From contig NZ_ATDN01000001.1 in NCBI RefSeq assembly GCF_004014805.1, forward strand, positions 310,001-374,000: 64,000 nt of DNA, written 5' to 3'. The stretch is from Mycolicibacterium elephantis DSM 44368. GTDB taxonomy: Bacteria > Actinomycetota > Actinomycetes > Mycobacteriales > Mycobacteriaceae. The notes below the pieces were generated by a model, which saw nothing but the letters and a program-made list of their open reading frames with translations, had not been told where the DNA came from and did no database searches. Of this stretch, positions 11,357-20,204 are shown piece after piece. Numbering within the stretch: the first letter of the stretch is position 1; each line of letters begins with the position of its first letter. A program made the translations under genes and the position numbers.

Positions 11357-12778
11357 ATGACGATCATGGCGCCTGAGGCGGTCGGCGAATCGTTGGATCC
11401 CCGCGATCCGCTGCTTCGTTTGAGCACCTTCTTCGACGACGGCAGCGTCGAGTTGCTCCACGAACGCGACCGCTCCGGTGTCCTCGCCGCGGCGGGCACC
11501 GTCAACGGCGTGCGCACCATCGCCTTCTGCACCGACGGCACCGTCATGGGTGGCGCCATGGGGATGGAGGGGTGCACCCATATCGTCAACGCCTACGACC
11601 AAGCGATTGAGGAGCAGAGCCCGATCGTCGGCATCTGGCACTCGGGCGGGGCGCGGCTCGCCGAGGGGGTCAAGGCCCTGCACGCGGTCGGCCTGGTCTT
11701 CGAGGCGATGATCCGGGCGTCGGGCTACATCCCGCAGATCTCGGTCGTCGTCGGCTTCGCGGCGGGCGGCGCGGCGTACGGACCCGCGCTGACCGACGTC
11801 ATCGTGATGGCCCCGGAGAGCCGGGTCTTCGTCACCGGCCCCGACGTGGTGCGCAGTGTGACCGGCGAGGACGTCGACATGGCGTCGCTGGGTGGACCCG
11901 ACACCCACCACAAGAAGTCCGGCGTGTGCCACATCGTCGCCGATGACGAACTCGACGCCTACGAGCGCGGCCGCCGGCTTGTCGGATTGTTCTGGCAGCA
12001 GGGCCATTTCGACCGGGCCAAGGCGGAAGCCGGCGACACCGACCTGCACGCGCTGCTGCCCGAGTCCCCGCGGCGCGCCTACGACGTGCACCCGATCGTC
12101 GAGGCGTTGTTGGATGACGACGCGCCGTTCGACGAGTTCCAGGGCAAGTGGGCGCCGTCGATCGTGATCGGCCTCGGCCGGCTGTCGGGCCGCACCGTCG
12201 GCGTCATCGCCAACAACCCGCTGCGCCTCGGTGGCTGCCTGAACTCCGAGAGCGCCGAGAAGGCAGCACGGTTCGTGCGCCTGTGCGACGCGTTCGGCAT
12301 CCCGATCATCAACGTCGTCGACGTGCCCGGCTACCTGCCCGGGGTGGACCAGGAATGGGGCGGCGTGGTGCGCCGCGGCGCGAAGCTGTTGCACGCGTTC
12401 GGCGAATGCTCGGTCCCCCGAGTCACGTTGGTGACGCGCAAGATCTACGGCGGTGCCTATATCGCGATGAACTCGCGGTCGCTGGGCGCGACGAAGGTGT
12501 TCGCGTGGCCCGACGCGGAGGTCGCGGTGATGGGCGCCAAGGCCGCGGTCGGCATCCTGCACAAGAAGAAGCTGGCCGCCGCGCCCGAGCACGAACGCGA
12601 GGCGCTGCACGAGGAACTGGCCGCCGAGCACGAACGGATCGCCGGCGGGGTGGATTCCGCGATCGAGATCGGCGTGGTCGACGAGAAGATCGACCCGGCG
12701 CACACCCGCAGCAAGCTGACGCAGGCGCTGGCCGAAGCGCCCGCCCGCCGCGGCCGCCACAAGAACATCCCGCTGTAA
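11357..12778 (+). CDS. accD6: Acetyl/propionyl-CoA carboxylase beta subunit AccD6
   Basis: A 473-residue carboxyltransferase, the same length as M. tuberculosis AccD6. It transfers CO2 from carboxybiotin on an AccA partner (not here) to acetyl-CoA, giving the malonyl-CoA used by FabD. Crotonase-fold signatures include HSGGARLAEGV and GFAAGGAAYGPALTD in the N-domain and GYLPGVDQEWGGVVRRGAKLLHAF with YGGAYIAM in the C-domain. A strong AGGAGG lies 6 nt before the ATG. It closes the FAS-II operon and converges on glpD. Confidence 0.95.
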   Translation: MTIMAPEAVGESLDPRDPLLRLSTFFDDGSVELLHERDRSGVLAAAGTVNGVRTIAFCTDGTVMGGAMGMEGCTHIVNAYDQAIEEQSPIVGIWHSGGARLAEGVKALHAVGLVFEAMIRASGYIPQISVVVGFAAGGAAYGPALTDVIVMAPESRVFVTGPDVVRSVTGEDVDMASLGGPDTHHKKSGVCHIVADDELDAYERGRRLVGLFWQQGHFDRAKAEAGDTDLHALLPESPRRAYDVHPIVEALLDDDAPFDEFQGKWAPSIVIGLGRLSGRTVGVIANNPLRLGGCLNSESAEKAARFVRLCDAFGIPIINVVDVPGYLPGVDQEWGGVVRRGAKLLHAFGECSVPRVTLVTRKIYGGAYIAMNSRSLGATKVFAWPDAEVAVMGAKAAVGILHKKKLAAAPEHEREALHEELAAEHERIAGGVDSAIEIGVVDEKIDPAHTRSKLTQALAEAPARRGRHKNIPL

Positions 12779-12886
12779 GTGTGTTTTCTCGCCGAAAGGG
12801 ACATTTAGGCGGGAAAGTGCGAGTGAAATCCGCCATTTCGTCGATCCCGGCGGGTCCCGGAGCGGGTTCCGGGTTAGCGCGGGGCG

Positions 12887-14425
12887 TCAGCGCGCCGAGA
12901 TCACGAACTCCTCGGCGACCGCTTCGGCGCGGTCGCGGTCGGCCTTGACCAACCCGATGCGGGTGCGACGGTCGAGGATGTCGTCGGCGGTCAACGCCCC
13001 TTCGTGCGTCACCGCGTATTCGAACTCCGCCCGGATCACGTCGATCCCGTCGGCCACCGGGTCGGTCGGCCGGTCGCAACTGGCCGCCGCGATGACGTTG
13101 GGCGCCTCCGCGCCGTAGCGGGCGGCCAGCGAACTCGGTATCTCGACCGGCGTGCGCAGCGTCGCAACGGGATTCGACGGGGCGCCGACAAGCGGGAGGT
13201 TACGGGTGCGGCACCGCGACGCCGTCAACCCCCGCAGCGCGACCGCGCGGTCGAGGACGTCCTCGGCCATGTAGCGGTATTCGGTCAGCTTGCCGCCGAT
13301 GATGCTGATGGCACCCGACGGCGACTCGCTCACCGCATGCTCACGCGACACGTCTGCCGTGCGGCCCGCACCCGTGTCGATCAATGGCCGCAGACCGGCG
13401 TACGCCCCGATCACGTCGGCGGGCCCCACCGAGATCTCCAACGCCGTGTTCACCGTGTCGAGCAGGAACGAGATCTCCTGCGGAGTCGGTTCGGGCACAT
13501 CGGGAATCGGGCCCGGCGCATCCTCGTCGGTGAGCCCGAGATAGATACGGCCCAACTGCTCGGGCATCGCGAACACGAAACGGTTGATCTCGCCGGGGAT
13601 CGGAACCGTCAGCGCCGCAGTCGGATTGCCGAACGTCGCGGCGTCGAACACCAGATGCGTTCCGCGGCTGGGCCTTAACTTGATCGACGGGTCCACCTCG
13701 CCGGCCCATACCCCGGAGGCGTTGATGACGGCTCGGGCGGTGACATCGAAGGACTCCCCGGTCAGTTGATCGGTCAGTGTCGCCGTCGTGCCCGTGGCGT
13801 TGGACGCCTCCACCCGGGTCAGGATCCGCGCGCCGTGCTGCGCGGCCGTGCGGACCACCGCGGTCACCAGTCGCGCGTCGTCGATCAACTGCCCGTCGTA
13901 GGCGAGCAACCCGCCGTCGAGGCCGTCGCGGCGCACGGTCGGGGAAAGCTCGATCGCGCGCTGCGCGTCGATCCGGCGCGACCGCGGCAACACCGACCCC
14001 GGGGTCCCCGCCAGCTTGCGCAACCCGTCCCCGGCGAGAAACCCGATCCGCACCAAAGCTCGCGACGCGGTGTTCATCGACGGCAACAGCGGAACCAGTT
14101 GCGGCATGGCGCTGACGAGATGTGGGGCGTTGCGGGTCATCAGGATTCCGCGTTCGAGCGCGCTGCGCCGCGCGATGCCCACGTTGCCGGTGGCCAGGTA
14201 GCGCAGGCCGCCGTGCACCAGCTTCGAACTCCAGCGACTGGTGCCGAAGGCCAGGTCGTGCTTTTCGACCAGCGCGACGCTCAGGCCGCGCGTCGCCGCG
14301 TCCAGCGCGATGCCCGCTCCGGTGATGCCGCCACCGATCACCAGCACGTCGAGTGCCTCCCCATCGGCCAGCGCGGTGAGTTCGGCGGTGCGCCGGGCGG
14401 CGTTGAGAGCCGTTGAGCCGGTCAC
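12887..14425 (-). CDS. glpD: FAD-dependent glycerol-3-phosphate dehydrogenase
   Basis: A 512-residue flavoenzyme oxidising glycerol-3-phosphate to DHAP and passing electrons to quinone at the membrane. The FAD-binding Rossmann motif is LVIGGGITGAGIALDAATRG near residue 25, followed by the family FGTSRWSSKLVHGGLRYL. I place the start at GTG 14425 rather than at an in-frame ATG 114 nt upstream: the GTG overlaps the stop of the TetR gene (GTGA) and gives the length of M. tuberculosis GlpD1 (516 aa). Coupling to TetR suggests that regulator controls glycerol-phosphate or lipid metabolism. Confidence 0.92.
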   Translation of the reverse strand: MTGSTALNAARRTAELTALADGEALDVLVIGGGITGAGIALDAATRGLSVALVEKHDLAFGTSRWSSKLVHGGLRYLATGNVGIARRSALERGILMTRNAPHLVSAMPQLVPLLPSMNTASRALVRIGFLAGDGLRKLAGTPGSVLPRSRRIDAQRAIELSPTVRRDGLDGGLLAYDGQLIDDARLVTAVVRTAAQHGARILTRVEASNATGTTATLTDQLTGESFDVTARAVINASGVWAGEVDPSIKLRPSRGTHLVFDAATFGNPTAALTVPIPGEINRFVFAMPEQLGRIYLGLTDEDAPGPIPDVPEPTPQEISFLLDTVNTALEISVGPADVIGAYAGLRPLIDTGAGRTADVSREHAVSESPSGAISIIGGKLTEYRYMAEDVLDRAVALRGLTASRCRTRNLPLVGAPSNPVATLRTPVEIPSSLAARYGAEAPNVIAAASCDRPTDPVADGIDVIRAEFEYAVTHEGALTADDILDRRTRIGLVKADRDRAEAVAEEFVISAR

Positions 14426-15000
14426 GGTTTGAGGTATCCGTTCAGGCAACGGGCCAGCTCTTCGGCCAGCGTGTCGGCATCGAGGATGGGTGCGACAATG
14501 CGTCCGGACTGAATCGTCGACTGGGTGATCAGCAGGCACATCGCGGCGAGTTGGCGCGGATCACCGTCGCGGACGCTGCCCTCTTCCTGGGCCAGCTTGA
14601 TCTCGCCCGCGACCGCGTCGAGCAGGATCTGCTGGCTGGTGCCCAGTCGTTCGGCGATGTAGACCATGGCCAGTTCCGGTGCGCTGTGCAGCACCGACAT
14701 CACCACGTCGTCCTGGCGCAGGCGCTGCGCGACGGCCACGATGCGGTCGACCAGCGCCTGCCGCCCGACACCCTCGGCGGGCACGTCGTCGAGCACGGCG
14801 ACAATCCGGGAGGTCAGCAGCGCGGCCAGGATCGAATTCGTGTCGGGCCAACGTCGATACACCGTCGGCCTGCTCACCCGCGCCCGCCTGGCGATCTCGG
14901 CCAAGGTCACCCGGTCGATTCCGTACGCCCTTACGCAGTACGCCGCCGCTTCGAGGATCCGGTCCCCGATCGACGACATATCGTTACTGCTTGACATCAT
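14422..15000 (-). CDS. TetR-family repressor (Rv2250c-like)
   Basis: A 192-residue regulator with an N-terminal TetR helix-turn-helix: GDRILEAAAYCVRAYGIDRVTLAEIARRARVSRP then TVYRRW at residues 10-50. The C-terminal ligand domain is unassigned. I start it at ATG 15000 (MMSSSND) because the divergent flavoprotein begins at 15018; a longer ORF would run through that gene. It is coupled to glpD by GTGA and probably represses both directions through the very short shared control region. The ligand is unknown. Confidence 0.85.
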   Translation of the reverse strand: MMSSSNDMSSIGDRILEAAAYCVRAYGIDRVTLAEIARRARVSRPTVYRRWPDTNSILAALLTSRIVAVLDDVPAEGVGRQALVDRIVAVAQRLRQDDVVMSVLHSAPELAMVYIAERLGTSQQILLDAVAGEIKLAQEEGSVRDGDPRQLAAMCLLITQSTIQSGRIVAPILDADTLAEELARCLNGYLKP

Positions 15001-15017
15001 ATGTAATACTGTAACGC
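15001..15017. promoter_or_regulatory. 17-bp divergent promoter/operator between TetR and flavoprotein genes
   Basis: Only 17 bp separate the two divergent starts. On the plus strand TACTGT (15007-15012) is a TANNNT -10 ending about 6 nt before the ATG at 15018, giving a leaderless mRNA. GTAATACTGTAAC (15003-15015) is an imperfect dyad matching at 8 of 12 paired positions, a plausible TetR operator overlapping both starts. Confidence 0.45.
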
Positions 15018-16640
15018 ATGACGCGTCGCGATGACCACCCGGCCGCACTGCTCCCCCCGATGAAGTGGAACGCCTGGGGGGATCCCGCCGCAGCCAAACC
15101 GTTGTCCGACGGGATTCGGTCACTGTTGGAGCAGGCCCTCGGGGTGACCCCGTCGACGGTGCCCGAACCGACAGCCGACGAGGTGCGGTTGCGTCCGTCG
15201 ACGCTCTCCGACGCCGACCGCGCCGGGCTCTCTTCGATCGTCGGCGCCGAATACTGCAGCGTCGACGACCGCGGACGGCTGCTGCGCGCCGGCGGCAAAT
15301 CTACGCTGGACCTGTTGCGGCGCAAGGATTCCGGCGAGCAGGATGCCCCCGACGCCGTGGTCATCCCCGGCTCCGAGGACGAGATCACCTCGATACTGCG
15401 GTTCTGCGCCGAACGCGGCATCGCGATCGTGCCGTTCGGCGGCGGCACCAGCGTGGTCGGCGGCCTCGACCCCCTCCGCGGCGACTTCGCCGCCGTCGTC
15501 TCCCTGGATCTGCAGCGGCTGAACCAGCTGCATTTCCTCGACGAGATCTCCGGTGAGGCCGAACTCGGGGCGGGCACCACCGGACCCGACGCCGAACGCC
15601 TGCTCGGCGAACGCGGCTTCTCGCTCGGTCACTTTCCGCAGAGCTTCGAATACGCCACCATCGGCGGATTCGCGGCCACCCGCTCGTCCGGGCAGGGCTC
15701 GGCAGGCTACGGCCGGTTCAACGACATGGTGCGCGGGCTGCGCATGGCCACCCCTGCCGGCACGCTCGAACTGGGCCGCGCCCCCGAGTCGGCGGCCGGC
15801 CCCGACCTGCGCCAGCTGATGATCGGGTCCGAGGGCGTGTTCGGCATCATCACCCGGGTGCGGGTGCGTGTTCACCCCGTGCCGACCGCCACCCGCTACG
15901 AAGCGTGGTCGTTTCCCGACTTCGCGACGGGCGCCGACGCGTTGCGCGCCGTCGTGCAGACCGGTACCGGACCGACCGTGATCCGGCTGTCCGACGAGGC
16001 CGAAACCGGCGTCAACCTCGCGACCACCGAGAAGATCGGCGAACAGCAGATCACCGGCGGATGTCTGGCCATCACGATGTTCGAAGGCACCGAGGCCCAC
16101 GTCGAAAGCCGTCATGCCGAAACCCGCGCGGTGCTGAAGGCCGCCGGCGGCACGTCGTTGGGCGAGGAGCCCGCCAGGGCCTGGGAGCACGGCCGGTTCA
16201 GCGCGCCGTATCTGCGGGACTCGCTGCTATCCGCTGGTGCACTGTGCGAGACGCTGGAGACCGCCACGAACTGGTCGAATGTGCTGGCGCTCAAGGCCGC
16301 GGTGACCGAGGCGTTGACGGCCTCACTCGCCGAATCCGGCACACCCGCGCTCGTGCTGTGCCACATTTCGCATGTGTATCCCACCGGCGCGTCGCTGTAC
16401 TTCACCGTCGTCGCCGCGCAGCGCGGCAACCCGATCGAACAGTGGCGCAAGGCCAAAGCGGCCGCCTCGGATGCGATGATGCGCACCGGCGGCACGATCA
16501 CGCATCACCACGCGGTCGGCGCGGACCACCGGCCCTGGATGCGTGACGAAATCGGCGACCTCGGCGTCGCGGTGCTGCGGGCCGTCAAGGCCACGCTGGA
16601 TCCGGCGGGAATCCTCAACCCGGGCAAGCTGATTCCATGA
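15018..16640 (+). CDS. FAD-linked oxidase, alkyl-DHAP synthase-like (Rv2251-like)
   Basis: A 540-residue PCMH-type flavoprotein. The FAD pyrophosphate loop is IVPFGGGTSVVGGL around residues 135-150, and the domain continues with GTTGPDAERLLGERGFSLGHFPQSFEYATIGG, which matches alkyldihydroxyacetonephosphate synthase and related lactate/glycolate oxidases. The C-terminus HHHAVGADHRPWM plus GILNPGKLIP is also ADPS-like. Bacterial ether-lipid synthesis by this family is not established in mycobacteria, so the substrate is uncertain. The stop overlaps the diacylglycerol kinase start (ATGA), pointing to glycerolipid metabolism together with divergent glpD. Confidence 0.85.
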   Translation: MTRRDDHPAALLPPMKWNAWGDPAAAKPLSDGIRSLLEQALGVTPSTVPEPTADEVRLRPSTLSDADRAGLSSIVGAEYCSVDDRGRLLRAGGKSTLDLLRRKDSGEQDAPDAVVIPGSEDEITSILRFCAERGIAIVPFGGGTSVVGGLDPLRGDFAAVVSLDLQRLNQLHFLDEISGEAELGAGTTGPDAERLLGERGFSLGHFPQSFEYATIGGFAATRSSGQGSAGYGRFNDMVRGLRMATPAGTLELGRAPESAAGPDLRQLMIGSEGVFGIITRVRVRVHPVPTATRYEAWSFPDFATGADALRAVVQTGTGPTVIRLSDEAETGVNLATTEKIGEQQITGGCLAITMFEGTEAHVESRHAETRAVLKAAGGTSLGEEPARAWEHGRFSAPYLRDSLLSAGALCETLETATNWSNVLALKAAVTEALTASLAESGTPALVLCHISHVYPTGASLYFTVVAAQRGNPIEQWRKAKAAASDAMMRTGGTITHHHAVGADHRPWMRDEIGDLGVAVLRAVKATLDPAGILNPGKLIP

Positions 16641-17539
16641 CGGTGGGCAGCCGCGTCACGATGCTGACCAACCCGGCGTCCGGGCATGGCAGCGCACCGC
16701 ATGCCGCCGAACGCGCGGTCGCACGGCTCCACAAGCGCGGGGTGGACGTCGTCGCGATCGCCGGCACCGACGCCGAGCACGCCCGCCGCCTCGTCGAAGG
16801 CGCGCTCGAGCGCGGCATGGATGCGCTCGTGGTGGTCGGCGGCGACGGCATCATCTCGCTGGCGCTGCAAGTGCTCGCCCAGACCGACATCCCGCTCGGC
16901 ATCATCCCCGCCGGCACCGGCAACGACCACGCCCGCGAATTCGGCATCCCCACAAAGGATCCGGAGGCTGCCGCCGACGTCATCGTCGACGGTGTCGCCA
17001 AGACCATCGACCTGGGACGCATCAAGGGCGCCGACGGCACCGACAAGTGGTTCGGCACGGTCATGGCCGCCGGGTTCGACTCCCTGGTCACCGACCGGAC
17101 CAACCGGATGAAATGGCCGCACGGCCGCATGCGCTACAACCTCGCGATCGTCGCCGAACTGTCCAAGCTGCGGCTGCTGCCGTTCCGGATCACGCTGGAC
17201 GGGCGCGAGGTGGACACCGAGCTGACGCTGGCGGCCTTCGGCAACACCCGAAGCTACGGCGGCGGCATGCTGATCTGCCCGGACGCCGATCCGACCGACG
17301 GGCTGCTCGACGTCACGATGGTCGCGTCGGCGTCGCGCACGAAGCTGATCCGGCTGTTCCCCACCGTGTTCAAGGGCACCCACGTGGACCTGGACGAGGT
17401 GCAGACCGCGCGGGCCCGCACCATCACGGTGGACTCACCGGGGATCAACGCCTACGCCGACGGCGAGTACGTCTGCCCGCTGCCGGTCGAGGTCACGGCG
17501 GTGCCACAGGCGCTACGAATTCTGACGCCGCCGCGGTGA
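16637..17539 (+). CDS. Diacylglycerol/lipid kinase (Rv2252-like)
   Basis: A 300-residue DagK-catalytic-domain kinase phosphorylating diacylglycerol or a related lipid with ATP. Motifs: N-terminal MLTNPASGHG, the nucleotide loop VVGGDGIISLALQ near residue 70, and IPAGTGNDHAREFGIP. The C-terminal beta domain includes SYGGGMLICPDADPTDGLLDV. The M. tuberculosis orthologue Rv2252 is a diacylglycerol kinase linked to phosphatidylinositol mannoside synthesis. ATG start at 16637 overlaps the upstream stop. Converges on DUF3145. Confidence 0.92.
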   Translation: MTVGSRVTMLTNPASGHGSAPHAAERAVARLHKRGVDVVAIAGTDAEHARRLVEGALERGMDALVVVGGDGIISLALQVLAQTDIPLGIIPAGTGNDHAREFGIPTKDPEAAADVIVDGVAKTIDLGRIKGADGTDKWFGTVMAAGFDSLVTDRTNRMKWPHGRMRYNLAIVAELSKLRLLPFRITLDGREVDTELTLAAFGNTRSYGGGMLICPDADPTDGLLDVTMVASASRTKLIRLFPTVFKGTHVDLDEVQTARARTITVDSPGINAYADGEYVCPLPVEVTAVPQALRILTPPR

Positions 17540-17570
17540 CCAGCGCCCCACCGCTGGCCAGGAAGAGGAA

Positions 17571-18083
17571 CTACCCGACGCCGCGGCTGAGCCAGCTGAC
17601 CTCGGCGCCCTCGCCGCCGTCGCGGAACGGCTCGAGCGCCTCGTCCCACGCGGTGCCCAGCACCGAATCGAGTTCGGCGGCGAGCATGTCGGCGCCCTCG
17701 GCCATCAACGCGCGCAGCCGCATCTCCCCGACCATGACGTCGCCGTTGGCGCTCATCGGCCCGCTCCACATGCCCAACTGCGGGGTGTGACACCAGCGGT
17801 GCCCGTCCACGCCGGCGCTCGGATCCTCGGTCACCTCGAACCGCAGCACCGACCACGAGCGCAGTGCACTTGCCAGCGCAGCCCCGGTCCCGACCGGGCC
17901 GATCCAGTTGGTCACCGCGCGCAGCTGGCCGGGCATGGCCGGCTGCGGGGTCCACTTGAGATTCGCCCGGGCTTGAAGGGTCGACGACAACGCCCACTCG
18001 ACATGCGGGCACACCGCCGCGGGTGAGGCATGGATGTACACCACGCCGGTCGTCGCGTCGGCGAACTGATTCGCTGCACGCAT
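17571..18083 (-). CDS. DUF3145 family protein
   Basis: A 170-residue soluble protein of actinobacterial DUF3145. Recognisable segments are GVVYIHASPAAVCPHVEWAL, LRFEVTEDPSAGVDGHRW and WDEALEPFRDGGEGAEVSWLSRGVG. I start it at ATG 18083 (MRAANQFADATTG), 39 nt inside the longest ORF, because GAAGGAG lies 6-8 nt upstream. Function is unknown. In M. tuberculosis order it sits just before the serine-hydrolase gene, as here. Confidence 0.85.
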   Translation of the reverse strand: MRAANQFADATTGVVYIHASPAAVCPHVEWALSSTLQARANLKWTPQPAMPGQLRAVTNWIGPVGTGAALASALRSWSVLRFEVTEDPSAGVDGHRWCHTPQLGMWSGPMSANGDVMVGEMRLRALMAEGADMLAAELDSVLGTAWDEALEPFRDGGEGAEVSWLSRGVG

Positions 18084-18201
18084 CTGCTGCTCCTTCGGCT
18101 CCACGAGGGACGTCTTCCCCAACGACCTGGCAGAAACCGAATGACTTGCAGATATGTATGTGTCGTGCGTGTCTATTGTGCCTTGTGTGACCCCTGTTGC
18201 G

Positions 18202-19026
18202 CTAGTCTGCGCGGAATTCTCTCAGCACTTCATCAGACAGCGCCGGCCACAGCGAATACGCCCACTCGCCGAAGTCGCGGTCGGTGAGCACCACGAGGGC
18301 GAGATCGGCCTCGGGATCGACCCACAAAAACGTCCCTGACTGGCCGAAATGGCCGAACGTGCGGGGCGAGTTGGCCGACCCGGTCCAGTGCGGCGACTTG
18401 GTGCCGAGAATCTCGACACCCAGCCCCCAGTCGTTGGGCCGCTGCACCCCGAACCCGGGCAACACGCCGGGCAGGCCGGGAAACTGCACGCTGGTGGCCT
18501 CGGCGTGCATCTGCGCGGACACAGTCACCGGGCGCAGCAGGTCGACGGCGAAAGCGGTGAGGTCGGCCACCGTGGACGTCGCCCCGAACCCGGCCGCCGA
18601 CGCGCCGCCGGTCAGCGCCGTGGCGCTCATGCCGAGCGGCTCGAACACCGCCTCGGTGAGGTACTGCCCGAACTCGATGCCGGAGGCCCGCTCGATCGTC
18701 TCGGCGAGCACCTTGAAGCCGTAATTGGAGTACACCCGGCGGGTGCCCGGCTCGGCCATCAGCTCCGCGGAGTTCATCGAGTAACCGCTCGCATGCGCCA
18801 GCAGATGGCGCACGGTCGAGCCTGGCGGGCCCGCCTCGATGTCGAGTTCGACGGCGCCCTCTTCGACCGCGACGTGCGCCGCGCGCGCGACCAACGGCTT
18901 GGTGACCGACGCCAACCGGAACTGCTGCCCGCCGTCGCCGTGCTCGGCGAGCACCCCGGAGGGGCCGACCACCGCGGCGGCCACCGTGGCCACCGGCCAG
19001 TCGGCAAGAGCAGTCAGCGCGGCCAT
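18202..19026 (-). CDS. Beta-lactamase-fold serine hydrolase (Rv2257c-like)
   Basis: A 274-residue class C beta-lactamase/DD-peptidase-fold hydrolase. The S-x-x-K is in RLASVTKP (Ser40, Lys43), the Y-x-N in RVYSNYGF, and the third motif region is FGHFGQSGTFLWVDPE. There is no signal peptide, so it is probably a cytosolic esterase or peptidase rather than a secreted lactamase. HLLAHASGY is also typical of the family. Substrate unknown. It is 10 bp downstream of the methyltransferase and probably co-transcribed with it. Confidence 0.87.
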   Translation of the reverse strand: MAALTALADWPVATVAAAVVGPSGVLAEHGDGGQQFRLASVTKPLVARAAHVAVEEGAVELDIEAGPPGSTVRHLLAHASGYSMNSAELMAEPGTRRVYSNYGFKVLAETIERASGIEFGQYLTEAVFEPLGMSATALTGGASAAGFGATSTVADLTAFAVDLLRPVTVSAQMHAEATSVQFPGLPGVLPGFGVQRPNDWGLGVEILGTKSPHWTGSANSPRTFGHFGQSGTFLWVDPEADLALVVLTDRDFGEWAYSLWPALSDEVLREFRAD

Positions 19027-19036
19027 CGCGCGCAGC

Positions 19037-20113
19037 TTACTTGCGGGCGAGGTAATACAGGTTGATCGGGTCGGATTCGATCTCGCGCACCTGCACGTCG
19101 GTGAACCCGGCGTCGGCGAGCATCGACTCGGCGAGCTGACGGCCCCAGCAGGTGCCCAGCCCAGCGCCGTCGAGTCCCAGCGACACGCTCATACAGTGCA
19201 TCGTCGACACCGTGTACATATAGGTGGCGAACGGGGCACCGACGTTGTCCTCCAGCCGGCTCGACGCCTTGATGTCGACCATCAGCAGATGGCCGCCGGG
19301 GCGCAGCGCACGGTGAATGTTCTCCAGCACCTTGGCGGGCTGGGCCTGATCATGGATCGCGTCGAAAACGGTGATGACGTCGTAGCTTTCGGTGTGATCC
19401 AGTTCGGCGACGTCGGCGGCGAGGAAGGTCGCGTTCGACAGGCCCAGTTGCTGGGCCTCGGCGCGGCCGACCCCGAGTCCCTCTTCGGAGAAGTCGATTC
19501 CGGTGAACCGGCTGGCCGGGAACGCACGCGCCATCACGTTGATGGCATGGCCGCTGCCGCAACCGATGTCGGCCACGTCGGCGCCCGCACGCACCAGCTC
19601 GGGGAGTCCGTCGGCCATCGGCAGGATGACGTCGACGAGCGCCGCGTCGAACACCTCACCGCTCTCCTCGGCCATCAGCTGGTGAAAGCGCGGGTATTCG
19701 CTGTAGGACAGCCCGCCGCCGGTGTGGAAGCACCCGATGATCTTCTGTTCCACCTCGGCGAGAAGCGGAATGAACTGTGCGACGCGGGCGAGGTTGTCGG
19801 GTCCCGCGGCGCGGGTCAACACCGCCGCGCGGTGCCGGGGCAGCGTGAACGTGTCAGTGGCCGCGTCATAGTCGACGACCTGCGCCGCCACCACCCCGCC
19901 GAGCCACTCGCGGACATAGCGTTCGTTGAGCCCTGCGGCGTCGGCGATCTGCGCGCTGGTGGCCGGAGGCAGCTGAGCCAACGTGTCCCACAGCTTGGTC
20001 TGATGGCCGATCGACAACAGGATGGCCAGGCTGGCGCTGTCGATCGCGCCCACGATGCGCTCTGCGAACTGTTCGGCGGTGTCGGCGGCCGACCTGTCGG
20101 GCATTGTCGTCAT
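19037..20113 (-). CDS. SAM-dependent methyltransferase with winged-helix N-terminus (Rv2258c-like)
   Basis: About 358 residues. The N-terminal 100 residues form the dimerisation/winged-helix domain of small-molecule methyltransferases ([40 protein letters not shown]). The catalytic domain has the SAM motif [16 protein letters not shown] and [14 protein letters not shown]. The start ATG 20113 (MTTMPDRS) is preferred over one 36 nt upstream because TACTGT on the minus strand ends 7 nt before it, a leaderless -10. Substrate unknown. Confidence 0.85.
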   Translation of the reverse strand: MTTMPDRSAADTAEQFAERIVGAIDSASLAILLSIGHQTKLWDTLAQLPPATSAQIADAAGLNERYVREWLGGVVAAQVVDYDAATDTFTLPRHRAAVLTRAAGPDNLARVAQFIPLLAEVEQKIIGCFHTGGGLSYSEYPRFHQLMAEESGEVFDAALVDVILPMADGLPELVRAGADVADIGCGSGHAINVMARAFPASRFTGIDFSEEGLGVGRAEAQQLGLSNATFLAADVAELDHTESYDVITVFDAIHDQAQPAKVLENIHRALRPGGHLLMVDIKASSRLEDNVGAPFATYMYTVSTMHCMSVSLGLDGAGLGTCWGRQLAESMLADAGFTDVQVREIESDPINLYYLARK

Positions 20114-20119
20114 GCGCAA

Positions 20120-20125
20120 ACAGTA
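20120..20125 (-). promoter_or_regulatory. Predicted -10 box of the methyltransferase gene
   Basis: On the minus strand TACTGT (TANNNT) ends 7 nt before the ATG at 20113, which predicts a leaderless transcript and decides the start codon. Confidence 0.5.
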
Positions 20126-20204
20126 GGCCGCATGGCCGGTCGAACGCATGGGAAAACCATGCGAAACCGCGTTGCACGATCATGCGAATGATGTCGGCGG
20201 GTTC

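Noticed and set aside
12779..12886. Structured element between accD6 and glpD
   Set aside because: Only short GC-rich repeats such as CCCGG are visible; no convincing stem with a T-tract.
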